Of a stretch of 64,000 nt of DNA, positions 17,959-25,498 are shown one piece after another; positions within the stretch are counted from its first letter, which is position 1; the number at the start of each line of letters is the position of its first letter. The DNA is from Muribaculaceae bacterium (GTDB lineage: Bacteria; Bacteroidota; Bacteroidia; Bacteroidales; Muribaculaceae). The notes beneath the pieces were generated by a model. That model saw nothing but the letters and a program-made list of their open reading frames with translations, searched no databases and had not been told where the DNA came from. The translations under genes were made by a program, and so were the position numbers. Location of the stretch: positions 45,069 through 109,068 of the forward strand of contig JAIDXM010000049.1 of NCBI GenBank assembly GCA_029058745.1, read 5' to 3'.

Positions 17959-20289
17959 ATGAACTATAGAAACCTTGCAACAGTAATGGGGGGACTCGCT
18001 ATGCTATCGCATGGCGTGGCCTCCTCTGCCAATGATGATGTGGTGGTGGCCACCGACGCATACACCTGGAAAGGGGACACGCTTTATCAGAATGAGTTCA
18101 AGGCATGGGCTGTGAGTCCTGAGGAGATACAGTCCACCTACAAGGGCCGTCCGGGATATTTCATGCCCGTGGAGCAGACTTGGCGACGAAAGAACGACCT
18201 TTCGTCCTATCCCCGGATTTCCGGTGGGAATACACTGATGGAGGCCGTGTATAATATGGGGCTTGACGAGATGGTCAATGCCGTGGAGCCGGACACCACG
18301 CTGCGCACAGGGAAGGAATGGGCCGGAGTGTGGACACGTGATGTGAGCTATTCCATCATCCTCTCCATGGCCGCGCTGCAACCGGAGGCGTCGAGAATTT
18401 CCCTGATGAGAAAAATCAATAAAGAGGGGCAGATAATACAGGACACCGGTTCCGGGGGAGCCTGGCCAATCTCCACCGACCGCATGGTGTGGGTGCTTGC
18501 CGCCTGGGAGCTTTATAAGGTTACGGGCGACAAGAAATGGCTTGAGTCTATATATCCTGTAGTGGTGAATTCCCTGGCCAAGGATGCCTCCACCGTGATG
18601 AGCCGCGACGGCCTTGTGAAAGGGGAGACTTCATTCATAGACTGGCGCGAGCAGAGCTATCCGCGCTGGATGCAGACCGCCGACATCTCGCAGAGCGAGG
18701 CGATGGGCACCAACGTCATGTATGCCGCCGCCCTGAAGGCCGCCTCGGAGATGGCCTCGGTGCTTGGGAAGAAAAAAGACTCCGTGAGGTATGCCCTGGA
18801 GTCGAAGAAACTTGCCGCTGCCATCGACAGGGTGTTCTGGATGCCTGACAAGGGTTACTATGGAATGTATTCCTATGGGCGCGACTCCAGGATTCTCAAT
18901 CCTCGTGCGGAGACGCTCGGGGAGGCTTTGGCGATATTGTATGACGTGGCTCCCGCCGACAGGCAGAAGTCGATTTCCGAGAATAATCCTCACACGCCCT
19001 TCGGGCCGGCCATATTCTATCCCCAGATTTCCGACATGCCGAATTACCATAACAACGCTCTCTGGCCGTTCGTGGCTTCCTATTGGGCGCTGGCGCAGGC
19101 CAAGGCCGGGAATGAGCGGGGCACTCTGGAAGCAATCGGAAGCGTGGTGCGTCCGGCGGCACTTTTCGCCACTAACAAGGAGAACTTCAATCTCGATAAC
19201 GGCGATATATACACGGAGCTGAACTCTTCAAATATGTTGTGGAGTCTCGCGGGTAATATCGCACTTACCAACAGGATTCTTTTCGGGATACACTTTGAGA
19301 AAAATGGGCTGCGTATAGAGCCGTTTGTTCCGGAGGCGTTTGCCGGCGAGAGGACGCTTTCCAATTTTCCATACAGGGGAGCACGCCTCAATATAACGGT
19401 GTCGGGATATGGCGACAGGGTGGCCTCGCTCATGGTCAACGGTAAGTCGTATTATCCCGAAAGAGGGAAGGTGATTCCTGCAAAGCTCTTGAAGGGGGAT
19501 GTGGATATACGCATAGAGATGGACAATGAGCCAATCGAGCCGATGAAGGTGAACCATGTCGCGAACAGTAAGGCTCCGCTCACTCCTGTGGCGTGGCTGA
19601 GCCACGATGAGACTGTGAGCGTTCCAGGCGCTCCTGTCAATAATCTTCTCCAGTGGAACCCCATCGAATATATAGGGGAATATATAGTGCTCCGCGATGG
19701 GAAGGAAATGGGACGTACACGCCAGACATCCTGGCCAGCCCTGAAGGGGGGTGAATGGCAGGTGATAGGGGTGGCTTCCGACGGAACGCTCAGTTTCGCC
19801 TCCGAACCGCGCAGCAACCGGGAACGTAGAGTCTGGGAGATGACCGGTGAGAAGAGGCACATATCGTCGGCGGAAGTGTCATACAGGCCGTCGGCACCGG
19901 TGGAAGGATACCGTGGCGACGGTTTTGTGGAGATTGATATGGCGTCTGGTCCGGCCACGGTTATGTTCGAGATTAAGGATGGTGGATTGCCATCTGATGA
20001 ATACACTGTGGCATTCCGCTATGCCAACGGGAATGGGCCTGTCAACACGGAAAATAAGGCGGCGGTGCGCAGTCTCTACATTGACGGTGTCGATGTGGGC
20101 ACTCTTGTAATGCCTCAGCGGGGAGTCGGCAACTGGAACGACTGGGGAATGAGCAATAGCTTGCGTGTCTCCCTTTCACCCGGCACTCATGAGGCTAAAA
20201 TCGTATATAATCCGGAGGACGCAAACATGAATCTTTCCACCAACCATGCTCTGATTGATGGTCTGGTGATAGAAAAAGTGACCGAATAA
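17959..20289 (+). CDS. Secreted (alpha/alpha)6-type glycosidase, family unassigned
   Basis: A 776-residue protein with an N-terminal signal peptide (MNYRNLATVMGGLAMLSHGVASSA). The region at about 75-450 is rich in W and aromatic helices, as in six-hairpin glycosidases such as GH15, GH63 and GH78. Candidate catalytic acids lie in WAGVWTRDVSYS and SFIDWREQSYPRW. The C-terminal ~280 residues look like beta-sandwich modules (TPVAWLSHDETVSV..., GFVEIDMASGPATVMFEI...), the latter a possible carbohydrate-binding module. Substrate unknown. It follows rnr after 39 nt. Export to periplasm or surface is inferred from the signal peptide. Confidence 0.65.
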   Translation: MNYRNLATVMGGLAMLSHGVASSANDDVVVATDAYTWKGDTLYQNEFKAWAVSPEEIQSTYKGRPGYFMPVEQTWRRKNDLSSYPRISGGNTLMEAVYNMGLDEMVNAVEPDTTLRTGKEWAGVWTRDVSYSIILSMAALQPEASRISLMRKINKEGQIIQDTGSGGAWPISTDRMVWVLAAWELYKVTGDKKWLESIYPVVVNSLAKDASTVMSRDGLVKGETSFIDWREQSYPRWMQTADISQSEAMGTNVMYAAALKAASEMASVLGKKKDSVRYALESKKLAAAIDRVFWMPDKGYYGMYSYGRDSRILNPRAETLGEALAILYDVAPADRQKSISENNPHTPFGPAIFYPQISDMPNYHNNALWPFVASYWALAQAKAGNERGTLEAIGSVVRPAALFATNKENFNLDNGDIYTELNSSNMLWSLAGNIALTNRILFGIHFEKNGLRIEPFVPEAFAGERTLSNFPYRGARLNITVSGYGDRVASLMVNGKSYYPERGKVIPAKLLKGDVDIRIEMDNEPIEPMKVNHVANSKAPLTPVAWLSHDETVSVPGAPVNNLLQWNPIEYIGEYIVLRDGKEMGRTRQTSWPALKGGEWQVIGVASDGTLSFASEPRSNRERRVWEMTGEKRHISSAEVSYRPSAPVEGYRGDGFVEIDMASGPATVMFEIKDGGLPSDEYTVAFRYANGNGPVNTENKAAVRSLYIDGVDVGTLVMPQRGVGNWNDWGMSNSLRVSLSPGTHEAKIVYNPEDANMNLSTNHALIDGLVIEKVTE

Positions 20290-20293
20290 TGCA

Positions 20294-20335
20294 TATATTC
20301 CGCTTTCAGGACATCTCTTTTGGAGGCGGAATATA
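20294..20335. terminator. Hairpin after the glycosidase gene
   Basis: TATATTCCGC (20294-20303) pairs perfectly over 10 bp with GCGGAATATA (20326-20335), 4 nt after the stop codon. There is no long T-tract, so it may be a 3'-end-stabilising stem or a weak terminator. Confidence 0.5.
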
Positions 20336-20421
20336 ATATTGTAGGTTAATGGTATAGCATTATTTTGCTAACAATGGTGGTAAAATAAAATGTGAAAAAA
20401 TGTGAAAAATACAGGAATTAT

Positions 20422-20452
20422 TTTGCCGGTTCGGAAATAATGTCTAATTTTG
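20422..20452 (+). promoter_or_regulatory. Consensus promoter for SRP RNA and tRNA-Thr
   Basis: TTTG at 20422-20425, a 19-nt spacer and TAATTTTG at 20445-20452 form an exact Bacteroidetes promoter. The expected start is at about 20457, which is precisely where the SRP RNA helix begins. Confidence 0.85.
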
Positions 20453-20456
20453 CAGC

Positions 20457-20551
20457 GGGTGAGTCCTTCACGACTTGCTCCCCGTAAATCCCCCAGGTCT
20501 TGACCGAAGCAAGGGTAGCGGGTTGAGCTGTGCGATGTTGGTCGCTCGCCC
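20457..20551 (+). ncRNA. ffs: Signal recognition particle RNA (small, 4.5S type)
   Basis: A 95-nt RNA. Its ends pair (GGGTGAG at the 5' end with CTCGCCC at the 3' end), and its apical part contains CAGGTC-TTGA-CCGAAGCA, matching the universally conserved helix-8 pattern CAGGUC-tetraloop-nnGAAGCA that binds the Ffh M domain. It starts at the predicted transcription start and ends in TTTTT directly before tRNA-Thr. This is the RNA core of co-translational membrane targeting. Confidence 0.8.
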
Positions 20552-20556
20552 TTTTT

Positions 20557-20630
20557 GCCTCTTTAGCTCAGTTGGCCAGAGCACGTGATTTGTAATCTCG
20601 GGGTCGTTGGTTCGAATCCGACAAGAGGCT
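20557..20630 (+). tRNA. tRNA-Thr (anticodon TGT)
   Basis: A complete 74-nt cloverleaf. The acceptor stem GCCTCTT (5') pairs with AAGAGGC (3') plus discriminator T. The D-arm is TAGCTCAGTTGGCCAGAGC, the anticodon loop TTTGTAA carries TGT at 20591-20593, and the T-arm contains GGTTCGAATCC. CCA is not encoded. The anticodon stem has one internal T-T mismatch. It starts 6 nt after the SRP RNA and is probably processed from the same transcript. Confidence 0.95.
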
Positions 20631-20684
20631 CAAGAAATGCTGCTTGCAGCATAGCGTTGAATGTTTTTCATAATTTTGTTTTGG

Positions 20685-20714
20685 CGGCGTGTTTGTGAAA
20701 GCATGCCGTTTTTT
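20685..20714 (+). terminator. Rho-independent terminator after tRNA-Thr
   Basis: CGGCGTG (20685-20691) pairs with CATGCCG (20702-20708), one G-T wobble, followed by TTTTTT (20709-20714). It ends the SRP RNA-tRNA unit. Confidence 0.75.
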
Positions 20715-20852
20715 GTATCCGTCCGCAGCTCTCCATGTAGATGATATTTCCGTGCGTGGCCGTAGATTCTTGTTTTGCGGTGTAAAACGTCATTTCGCGA
20801 GAATCGTTTATTTCCGGGCGATTGGACGGCGGTTTAAAAATATTGAATTCTC

Positions 20853-21182
20853 ATGGCAGTCGTCTATAACATCACTTTTGTAATTTCTCCCGACCGTGAG
20901 TCAGATTTCCTCGGCTGGCTCCGGAGTGAGGCCGTGCCCATATTGTTCGCGTCCGATGCCGGGGCGGTGAATCCAAGGTTACACACAGTCATTGAGGCGG
21001 GGGGCGAGAAGCCCGGACCCGAACATGGACTAAGCATGGCTCTTCAGGCTGAGTTTGATTCCGAGGAGTCGGCAGGGAGATGGAACGATGAGGTGTTGCC
21101 GTCCGTGTTGCGCGATTTCCATTCATCATTCGGTCCGCACGCACTGTTCTTCACTACCCTGCTTCAGGTTGTCGGATTATGA
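20853..21182 (+). CDS. DUF4286 family protein
   Basis: A 109-residue cytoplasmic protein beginning [14 protein letters not shown]. The pattern (beta-strand N terminus, a central [16 protein letters not shown], then a C-terminal [15 protein letters not shown]) matches the small Bacteroidetes family annotated DUF4286. Function unknown. Its TGA overlaps the ruvC ATG (ATGA), indicating translational coupling with the Holliday-junction resolvase. Confidence 0.8.
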   Translation: MAVVYNITFVISPDRESDFLGWLRSEAVPILFASDAGAVNPRLHTVIEAGGEKPGPEHGLSMALQAEFDSEESAGRWNDEVLPSVLRDFHSSFGPHALFFTTLLQVVGL

Positions 21183-21808
21183 ACGGCGCGGTTGACATCC
21201 CATGCGGGAACGGTGGCGGAGTCTCGATGCGCGGCAATCTGGAATACGACCGCATAATCATGGGTATCGACCCTGGAACGAATGTGATGGGATATGGCGT
21301 GCTTGGTGTGAAAGGTAAGCGCCCTTCGGTGATAATCATGGGTGTTATTCAGCTAAGCAAGTTTGAGAGCCATTACATGCGTCTGAAACGGATATTCGAG
21401 CGTGTCACAGGACTCGTGGAGCAGTATCTTCCGGATGAGGTGGCGATAGAAGCTCCATTTTATGGCAAGAACGTACAGTCGATGCTAAAACTCGGAAGGG
21501 CGCAGGGGGTGGCGATGGCTGCTGTCCTGTCCCGCGATATTCCGATTACGGAATATGCTCCCCTCTCAATCAAGCAGAGTGTCACCGGAAGCGGTTCTGC
21601 TTCAAAGGAACAGGTGGCAAACATGTTGCGTCATATCCTGAAGATTCCGCAGGAGAATATGCCGAAGCTTCTTGACGCCACTGACGCCCTTGCTGCGGCT
21701 CTCGCGCATTTCTATGAGTCCGGAAAACCGAAATTGGATAAAGGCGCGAAATCATGGGAACAGTTTCTCAAGCAGAATCCTGACCGCATCGCACCCCGAC
21801 GCAAATAG
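21179..21808 (+). CDS. ruvC: RuvC, Holliday-junction resolvase
   Basis: RNase H-fold endonuclease that cleaves Holliday junctions with RuvAB. The 209 residues are somewhat longer than the ~175 norm because of an N-terminal extension of about 25 residues. The first catalytic Asp is in [15 protein letters not shown] (D31), Glu in [14 protein letters not shown] (about 92), and the C-terminal acid pair in [15 protein letters not shown]. An internal ATG (Met17 or Met28) could be used instead. It is the last ordinary gene before the duplicated island; a foreign repeat begins 8 nt after its stop. Confidence 0.93.
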   Translation: MNGAVDIPCGNGGGVSMRGNLEYDRIIMGIDPGTNVMGYGVLGVKGKRPSVIIMGVIQLSKFESHYMRLKRIFERVTGLVEQYLPDEVAIEAPFYGKNVQSMLKLGRAQGVAMAAVLSRDIPITEYAPLSIKQSVTGSGSASKEQVANMLRHILKIPQENMPKLLDATDALAAALAHFYESGKPKLDKGAKSWEQFLKQNPDRIAPRRK

Positions 21809-21815
21809 ATACCCC

Positions 21816-22040
21816 ATCATACTTCTCGACATGTGTGGTTTCAATTATAGAAGTATCGGAATTATATTGGGACTAAATTGCAAAACCGTTTCTTCAAAAA
21901 AGGTGAAACTGAGGCAACGGATTATGCAGTTTGAAGAAAATGTTGTCGGTATGTGTCTGAATCTAATTCCGATGATGTCAAGTAATAAGTGGTCGAATCA
22001 AAATATTTTCTCTGGAACTATCTCGTTGTTACTCTGTTGA
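21816..22040 (+). pseudogene. Truncated 3' end of a helix-turn-helix regulator
   Basis: The frame reading YPIILLDMCGFNYRSIGI onward is nearly identical to the last ~60 residues of the intact 194-residue regulator at 27103-27687, including its HTH. It has no start: the copy abuts ruvC. The end diverges (MMSSNKWSNQNIFSG...). This is a duplication remnant and is not expected to be expressed. Confidence 0.85.
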
Positions 22041-22227
22041 ATAGGGTTGCGTGGAACGATTTGCAATTACGGGTATTTGTGTATGTTTCAATTCTTTAAA
22101 ATATTTCGGGTATAATTCGTGGAGAAAAATTTAATGATTCTATATGTCAATATGTAAAGCTAAATTATTAATTTCGCGATTGAAAATGGTATTAAGTCAT
22201 TTTTCTTATTCAGATTATAAACTCAAT
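21816..22227 (+). repeat. Direct repeat R1, copy 1
   Basis: About 410 bp aligning almost end to end with 27511-27919: regulator 3' end plus the ~230-bp leader that precedes a secreted-peptide gene. Substitutions and small indels are more frequent in the non-coding part. It begins immediately after ruvC and ends at the left edge of a decayed insertion sequence. Confidence 0.9.
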
Positions 22228-23157
22228 AGTTCGTTAAAAATTTGTTCATCAGCTAAGCGGTATCAGCCGTCAAGCCAAAGAGTACTTTGACATGTTTAGC
22301 ATTTAAAGTCTTGTTCGGGTCAAATCCGCTCAGGTCAAAAAAAATTATGAAATGAGTGTTGACTATCAGAGACTTAATTTGACCGATAGAAAAAGGCATC
22401 TTCGTCTGCTTCCTGAGTACCCTGGTGATGTTGACGGCGGCAAGCGAGGCATTGTAGGCAAAATCCAAAGCCTTTTCATCGTGCGCCTGGCAACCGAGTA
22501 GTACTGTGAACTGGTGACCGTCACGGAAACAGAACTCGATTGATTAAGAGTCATATTCTTTCCTTCAAGTTCTGTCGCGTTGAGGGTCTGTGTTGCACGA
22601 AGCATCATCGCGTCCTTGATGCCAGCATCCATTACAGCGATACTGAGTATCACAAGTCCATGCTTGACTGCGGAGACGTAGCCTGACCAGAAGGTATGGT
22701 CTGTCTTCTTCCCCGCTTTGGATACATGACTTGGATCTATGGTTATAGCGGTCGCTTCATGTCATACTGGAATCGATATGCGGCGAGATTCATGTTGAAG
22801 CACAGCCAGTCGAAATCCTTACGGAAAGTATGACGATAGCGTTGCTCTACGCGCTTTCCGTAGCGTGCAAGTTGAAGAAAGTTTATATTTCGCGGTATTC
22901 ACATGATTAAAATCAGTATCTCGATAATGTTTTTCTTGAAAGTTTTGTTTAACTTTGCAATGCTACCAGAGAAAACTCTCCGGGAGATGCCCTATATTGG
23001 TCAAGTAGTTCGAAAATCAGCATAGCCTTATGTGTGGTCAGATATTATAAAGTTACTGAAAAATTAGCGACTTGGCCAAATTTTTGTGTTGAATTTTCAT
23101 GCTAAACATCAGATTTATCGAATTAAACACTTGGCTCCTCGGTGCCGTTAACAAACT
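22228..23157. mobile_element. Decayed insertion sequence
   Basis: About 930 bp bounded by AGTTCGTTAA (22228-22237) and TTAACAAACT (23148-23157), which pair at 9 of 10 positions as inverted ends. It contains a minus-strand transposase pseudogene. A 14-bp direct repeat (ATTATAAACTCAAT) flanks it at 22214-22227 and 23177-23190. The left copy touches the element, but the right one is 19 nt away, so exact ends are uncertain. It split the leader of the first peptide cassette. Confidence 0.65.
22255..22890 (-). pseudogene. Degenerate DDE transposase (IS4-like)
   Basis: Three reading-frame pieces on the minus strand fit successive parts of one transposase. The first is FLQLARYGKRVEQRYRHTF...FDWLCFNMNLAAYRFQYD near 22750-22890. 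The next is PSHVSKAGKKTDHTFWSGYVSAVKHGLVILS with the first catalytic-domain signature. The last is IEFCFRDGHQFTVLLGCQAHDEKALDFAYNASLAAVNI, the usual C-terminal E region. Stops and frameshifts separate them and a central block is missing, so it cannot make active enzyme. Confidence 0.75.
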
Positions 23158-23210
23158 ATCATAAAATAACCGGAGTATTATAAACTCAATTTAATTTAAA
23201 GGATTAGGTT

Positions 23211-23366
23211 ATGAAAAAGATATTTTCAGTATTATTGATTGTCTCAGGCGTGGTTGTTGGAATCGCCTATCCTATTGCTGGCAATGCTTATTGCGGAGAC
23301 GACTACCGTCTGACGCTGACAACCGCCTCCAATTCCACCTACGTCGGCTATTTTACCCTCGAATAA
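23211..23366 (+). CDS. Small secreted peptide, 51 residues, possibly prematurely stopped
   Basis: ATG 23211 opens MKKIFSVLLIVSGVVVGIAY, a clear signal peptide, then PIAGNAYCGDDYRLTLTTASN and a TAA at 23364-23366. It occupies the position of a cassette peptide, directly downstream of the leader interrupted by the IS. The same frame continues without a stop for 46 more codons (NRSISCECTDGTVITT...) with four cysteines, so the ancestral peptide may have been about 98 residues and the TAA a nonsense mutation. Function unknown. Confidence 0.5.
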   Translation: MKKIFSVLLIVSGVVVGIAYPIAGNAYCGDDYRLTLTTASNSTYVGYFTLE

Positions 23367-23572
23367 AATCGCTCGATTTCTTGTGAATGCACCGACGGGA
23401 CTGTCATCACGACAGTTCCCCTCCTGGAAGCAACACAGTGTCGAGATCTTATTCTGCGATACAATGCCAGACAACTTTCTCTGAAGCGTAATTGTATATT
23501 TTGAAAACTCAAAGTCCATGCCTCTACGCTTTGAAGTGGCAGGACAAATAATAACAATTAACCAACAAACTC

Positions 23573-23833
23573 ATGAAAAAGACGAAAAATCTTTTCTTCG
23601 CGGGGCTTGCGATAATGGCTCTTGCCGCAGGCGGATTCGCGTATCCGACAACCAAACCAGACAAATCCAACCATGGAGTTACACTTGATGAGATTGAGGC
23701 CACAACGGCATGTGAAGTCTCATCTGACGCCAGCAAAAATCAGGGATATTGTTCTTCCCTGTATAATGCCCCCACAGATGCATGCACTGAAACCGGTGAC
23801 GGAGGGGCTGTCAGGTGTTCCGGCAACATTTAA
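23573..23833 (+). CDS. Secreted cysteine-containing peptide A (NVEALA-like)
   Basis: An 86-residue precursor. Signal peptide MKKTKNLFFAGLAIMALAAGGFA is followed by a short segment with the core VTLDEIEATTA, resembling the leader motif of Bacteroidetes NVEALA peptides (LSDLxLANVEALA). The C-terminal part has four Cys (ACE, GYCSS, DACTE, VRCSG), enough for two disulfides. It lies 11 nt before a lipoprotein gene in a single operon. The family link is inferred from motif shape and neighbours, not from close identity. Confidence 0.7.
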   Translation: MKKTKNLFFAGLAIMALAAGGFAYPTTKPDKSNHGVTLDEIEATTACEVSSDASKNQGYCSSLYNAPTDACTETGDGGAVRCSGNI

Positions 23834-23844
23834 TGTGAGCGACT

Positions 23845-24996
23845 ATGTCAAGAGCAACAGTTTGTTTTATATTGGCATTAGTGTCGGCAGGGATAATCAC
23901 CCTGCCGGCTTGCATGCCCAACGGGAAGGGTTTTGACAATGAAATGTCGATGGTGGAATGCACGCGTCTTGCGCTCCCACTTGATTCCATCACGACGCAG
24001 GAAACGTCATACATGCAGTTGGTTGACGATTCCACGCTGGCATTTTTCAATAAGCCTACTTATGATATTTGTGTATATGATTTGAGGGACAAGGTTTTAA
24101 GGAATCGCATCTCGCTACGGCGCGAAGGTCCGGATGCCGTCAACGGCATTGATGCTTTCTTCCTGTCAGGACAGGACTCTATCTGGCTGTATGCAAGCTG
24201 GGGCAATGTCATATACCTCCTTGACGGAAACAGTTCCCTACGTGAGAAGCGGTCAATAAAAGACGATGTCATGGCGAAAGACGGCGGCACACGGCACTCC
24301 GTGTCGCCTTACCCTACCACCACGACTCCATATACTGTGGTTGACGGCAGGCATATACTTCAGGGAATGGATGGCATTGTCCTGCAGGGGAAAATGCCCG
24401 GAGCCACCGTCATTTATGACTGGAATTCGGGAAAGGTCGAGACCGCCAACGGATATCCATCAATCTATGGAGAAGGGAATGAGATTCAAAATAATTGGGA
24501 CACCTTCGGATACCGGGAGACATACTACACATTGAATGCCAAAAACGATATCGTGACAAGTTTTCCGGCCTCTGACAGCATCTATGTGTATTCTCCTAAC
24601 AGCGGGAAAAGCGAACGCCATTATGCTGGCTATTCCGAAACGGTTGACATTAAACCCGGAGTGCCGTCGGACCCTGACAGCAAAACCCGGAAATTCATTT
24701 CGCAACACCAGTATTCAGGTGTGCTCTATGACAGGTTCAACGACCTGTATTACCGGATAATACGTCTGCCGGGCAACGCAGATGCCCAGGATGTCAGGAA
24801 GGAGATTTCCTCAAAACCTGTGGTTGTCATTATCCTTGACGGGGAATTCAACAAGGTGGGTGAGTACAGGTTGCCGGAAGACATGTATTACACTGCAAAT
24901 GCGTTTGTCACGCCTGACGGACTTCATGTGAACACGGTTTCAGACGATGATGACCTTATGACATTCAGAGTTTTCAAACCACAAAGTTCAAGATAG
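23845..24996 (+). CDS. DUF4221-like lipoprotein, predicted beta-propeller
   Basis: A 383-residue lipoprotein. Signal peptide with lipobox ITLPAC gives Cys23 as the lipidation site. The body is all-beta with recurring short blades (SIWLYASWGNVIYLLDGN, DSIYVYSPNSGKSERHYAGY, KPVVVIILDGEFNKVGEY), and the sequence REGPDAVNGIDAF matches the EGP motif that marks DUF4221 and 6-bladed propeller lipoproteins next to NVEALA-type peptides. Probably anchored in the outer membrane or periplasm. It is 11 nt after peptide A and 1 nt before the thioredoxin-like gene. Confidence 0.7.
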   Translation: MSRATVCFILALVSAGIITLPACMPNGKGFDNEMSMVECTRLALPLDSITTQETSYMQLVDDSTLAFFNKPTYDICVYDLRDKVLRNRISLRREGPDAVNGIDAFFLSGQDSIWLYASWGNVIYLLDGNSSLREKRSIKDDVMAKDGGTRHSVSPYPTTTTPYTVVDGRHILQGMDGIVLQGKMPGATVIYDWNSGKVETANGYPSIYGEGNEIQNNWDTFGYRETYYTLNAKNDIVTSFPASDSIYVYSPNSGKSERHYAGYSETVDIKPGVPSDPDSKTRKFISQHQYSGVLYDRFNDLYYRIIRLPGNADAQDVRKEISSKPVVVIILDGEFNKVGEYRLPEDMYYTANAFVTPDGLHVNTVSDDDDLMTFRVFKPQSSR

Positions 24997-24997
24997 G

Positions 24998-25498
24998 ATG
25001 CAGGTAGGAAAATTATTGATATATGCCTCATTCCTGTCCTCATTCCTATTGTGCGGATGTTCAAGGCCGGATTATGCGGATTTTATTGAAGAGAGTCTGA
25101 ATAAAAACAATCCGGACTTCAGAAATCTGTTTGATACCATTGTCATAATACCGAGGCTTGGATGTAATTCGTGTACACGCGATGCCGATAGATATTATCG
25201 GTTGCATAAAGAGTCATCCGACATCATGTTCATTTTCACAAACCTTCAGTCGAAGAAAATGTTAAGGATTGAAAACGGCTCTGACATTGAGTCCAGGAGT
25301 AATGTATATATAGATGAGGGAAGGTCTTTTTGGTCTCCGGAATATGAAGAGAGCGAGTACCCTACCATCCTCAGTGCATGGAAAGAAAGGGCTCGCCATG
25401 GTGGACTCCATACAAGGCGTGACCGGAAAGTTCCACTCTGCCATACTGAGGTCTTATCCGGACATCCGCCATGTCGGGATGGATTTCCTGAGAAATGA
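24998..25498 (+). pseudogene. Thioredoxin-like lipoprotein, C-terminally truncated
   Basis: The 166-codon frame begins with a lipoprotein signal (lipobox ending at Cys21) and carries a CxxC redox site, RLGCNSCT (C56, C59). The thioredoxin fold is recognisable up to the cis-proline motif EYPTIL. After that the sequence (AWKERARHGGLHTRRDRKVP...) is read out of frame from the neighbouring transglutaminase gene. The last beta-strand and helix are therefore missing. Compare the complete homologue at about 33121-33676. The deletion joins this gene to the next one at about 25370-25400. Confidence 0.7.

Noticed and set aside
21672..21815. Upstream part of the frame leading into the HTH remnant
   Set aside because: It is ruvC read out of frame; the regulator-derived sequence only begins at 21816.
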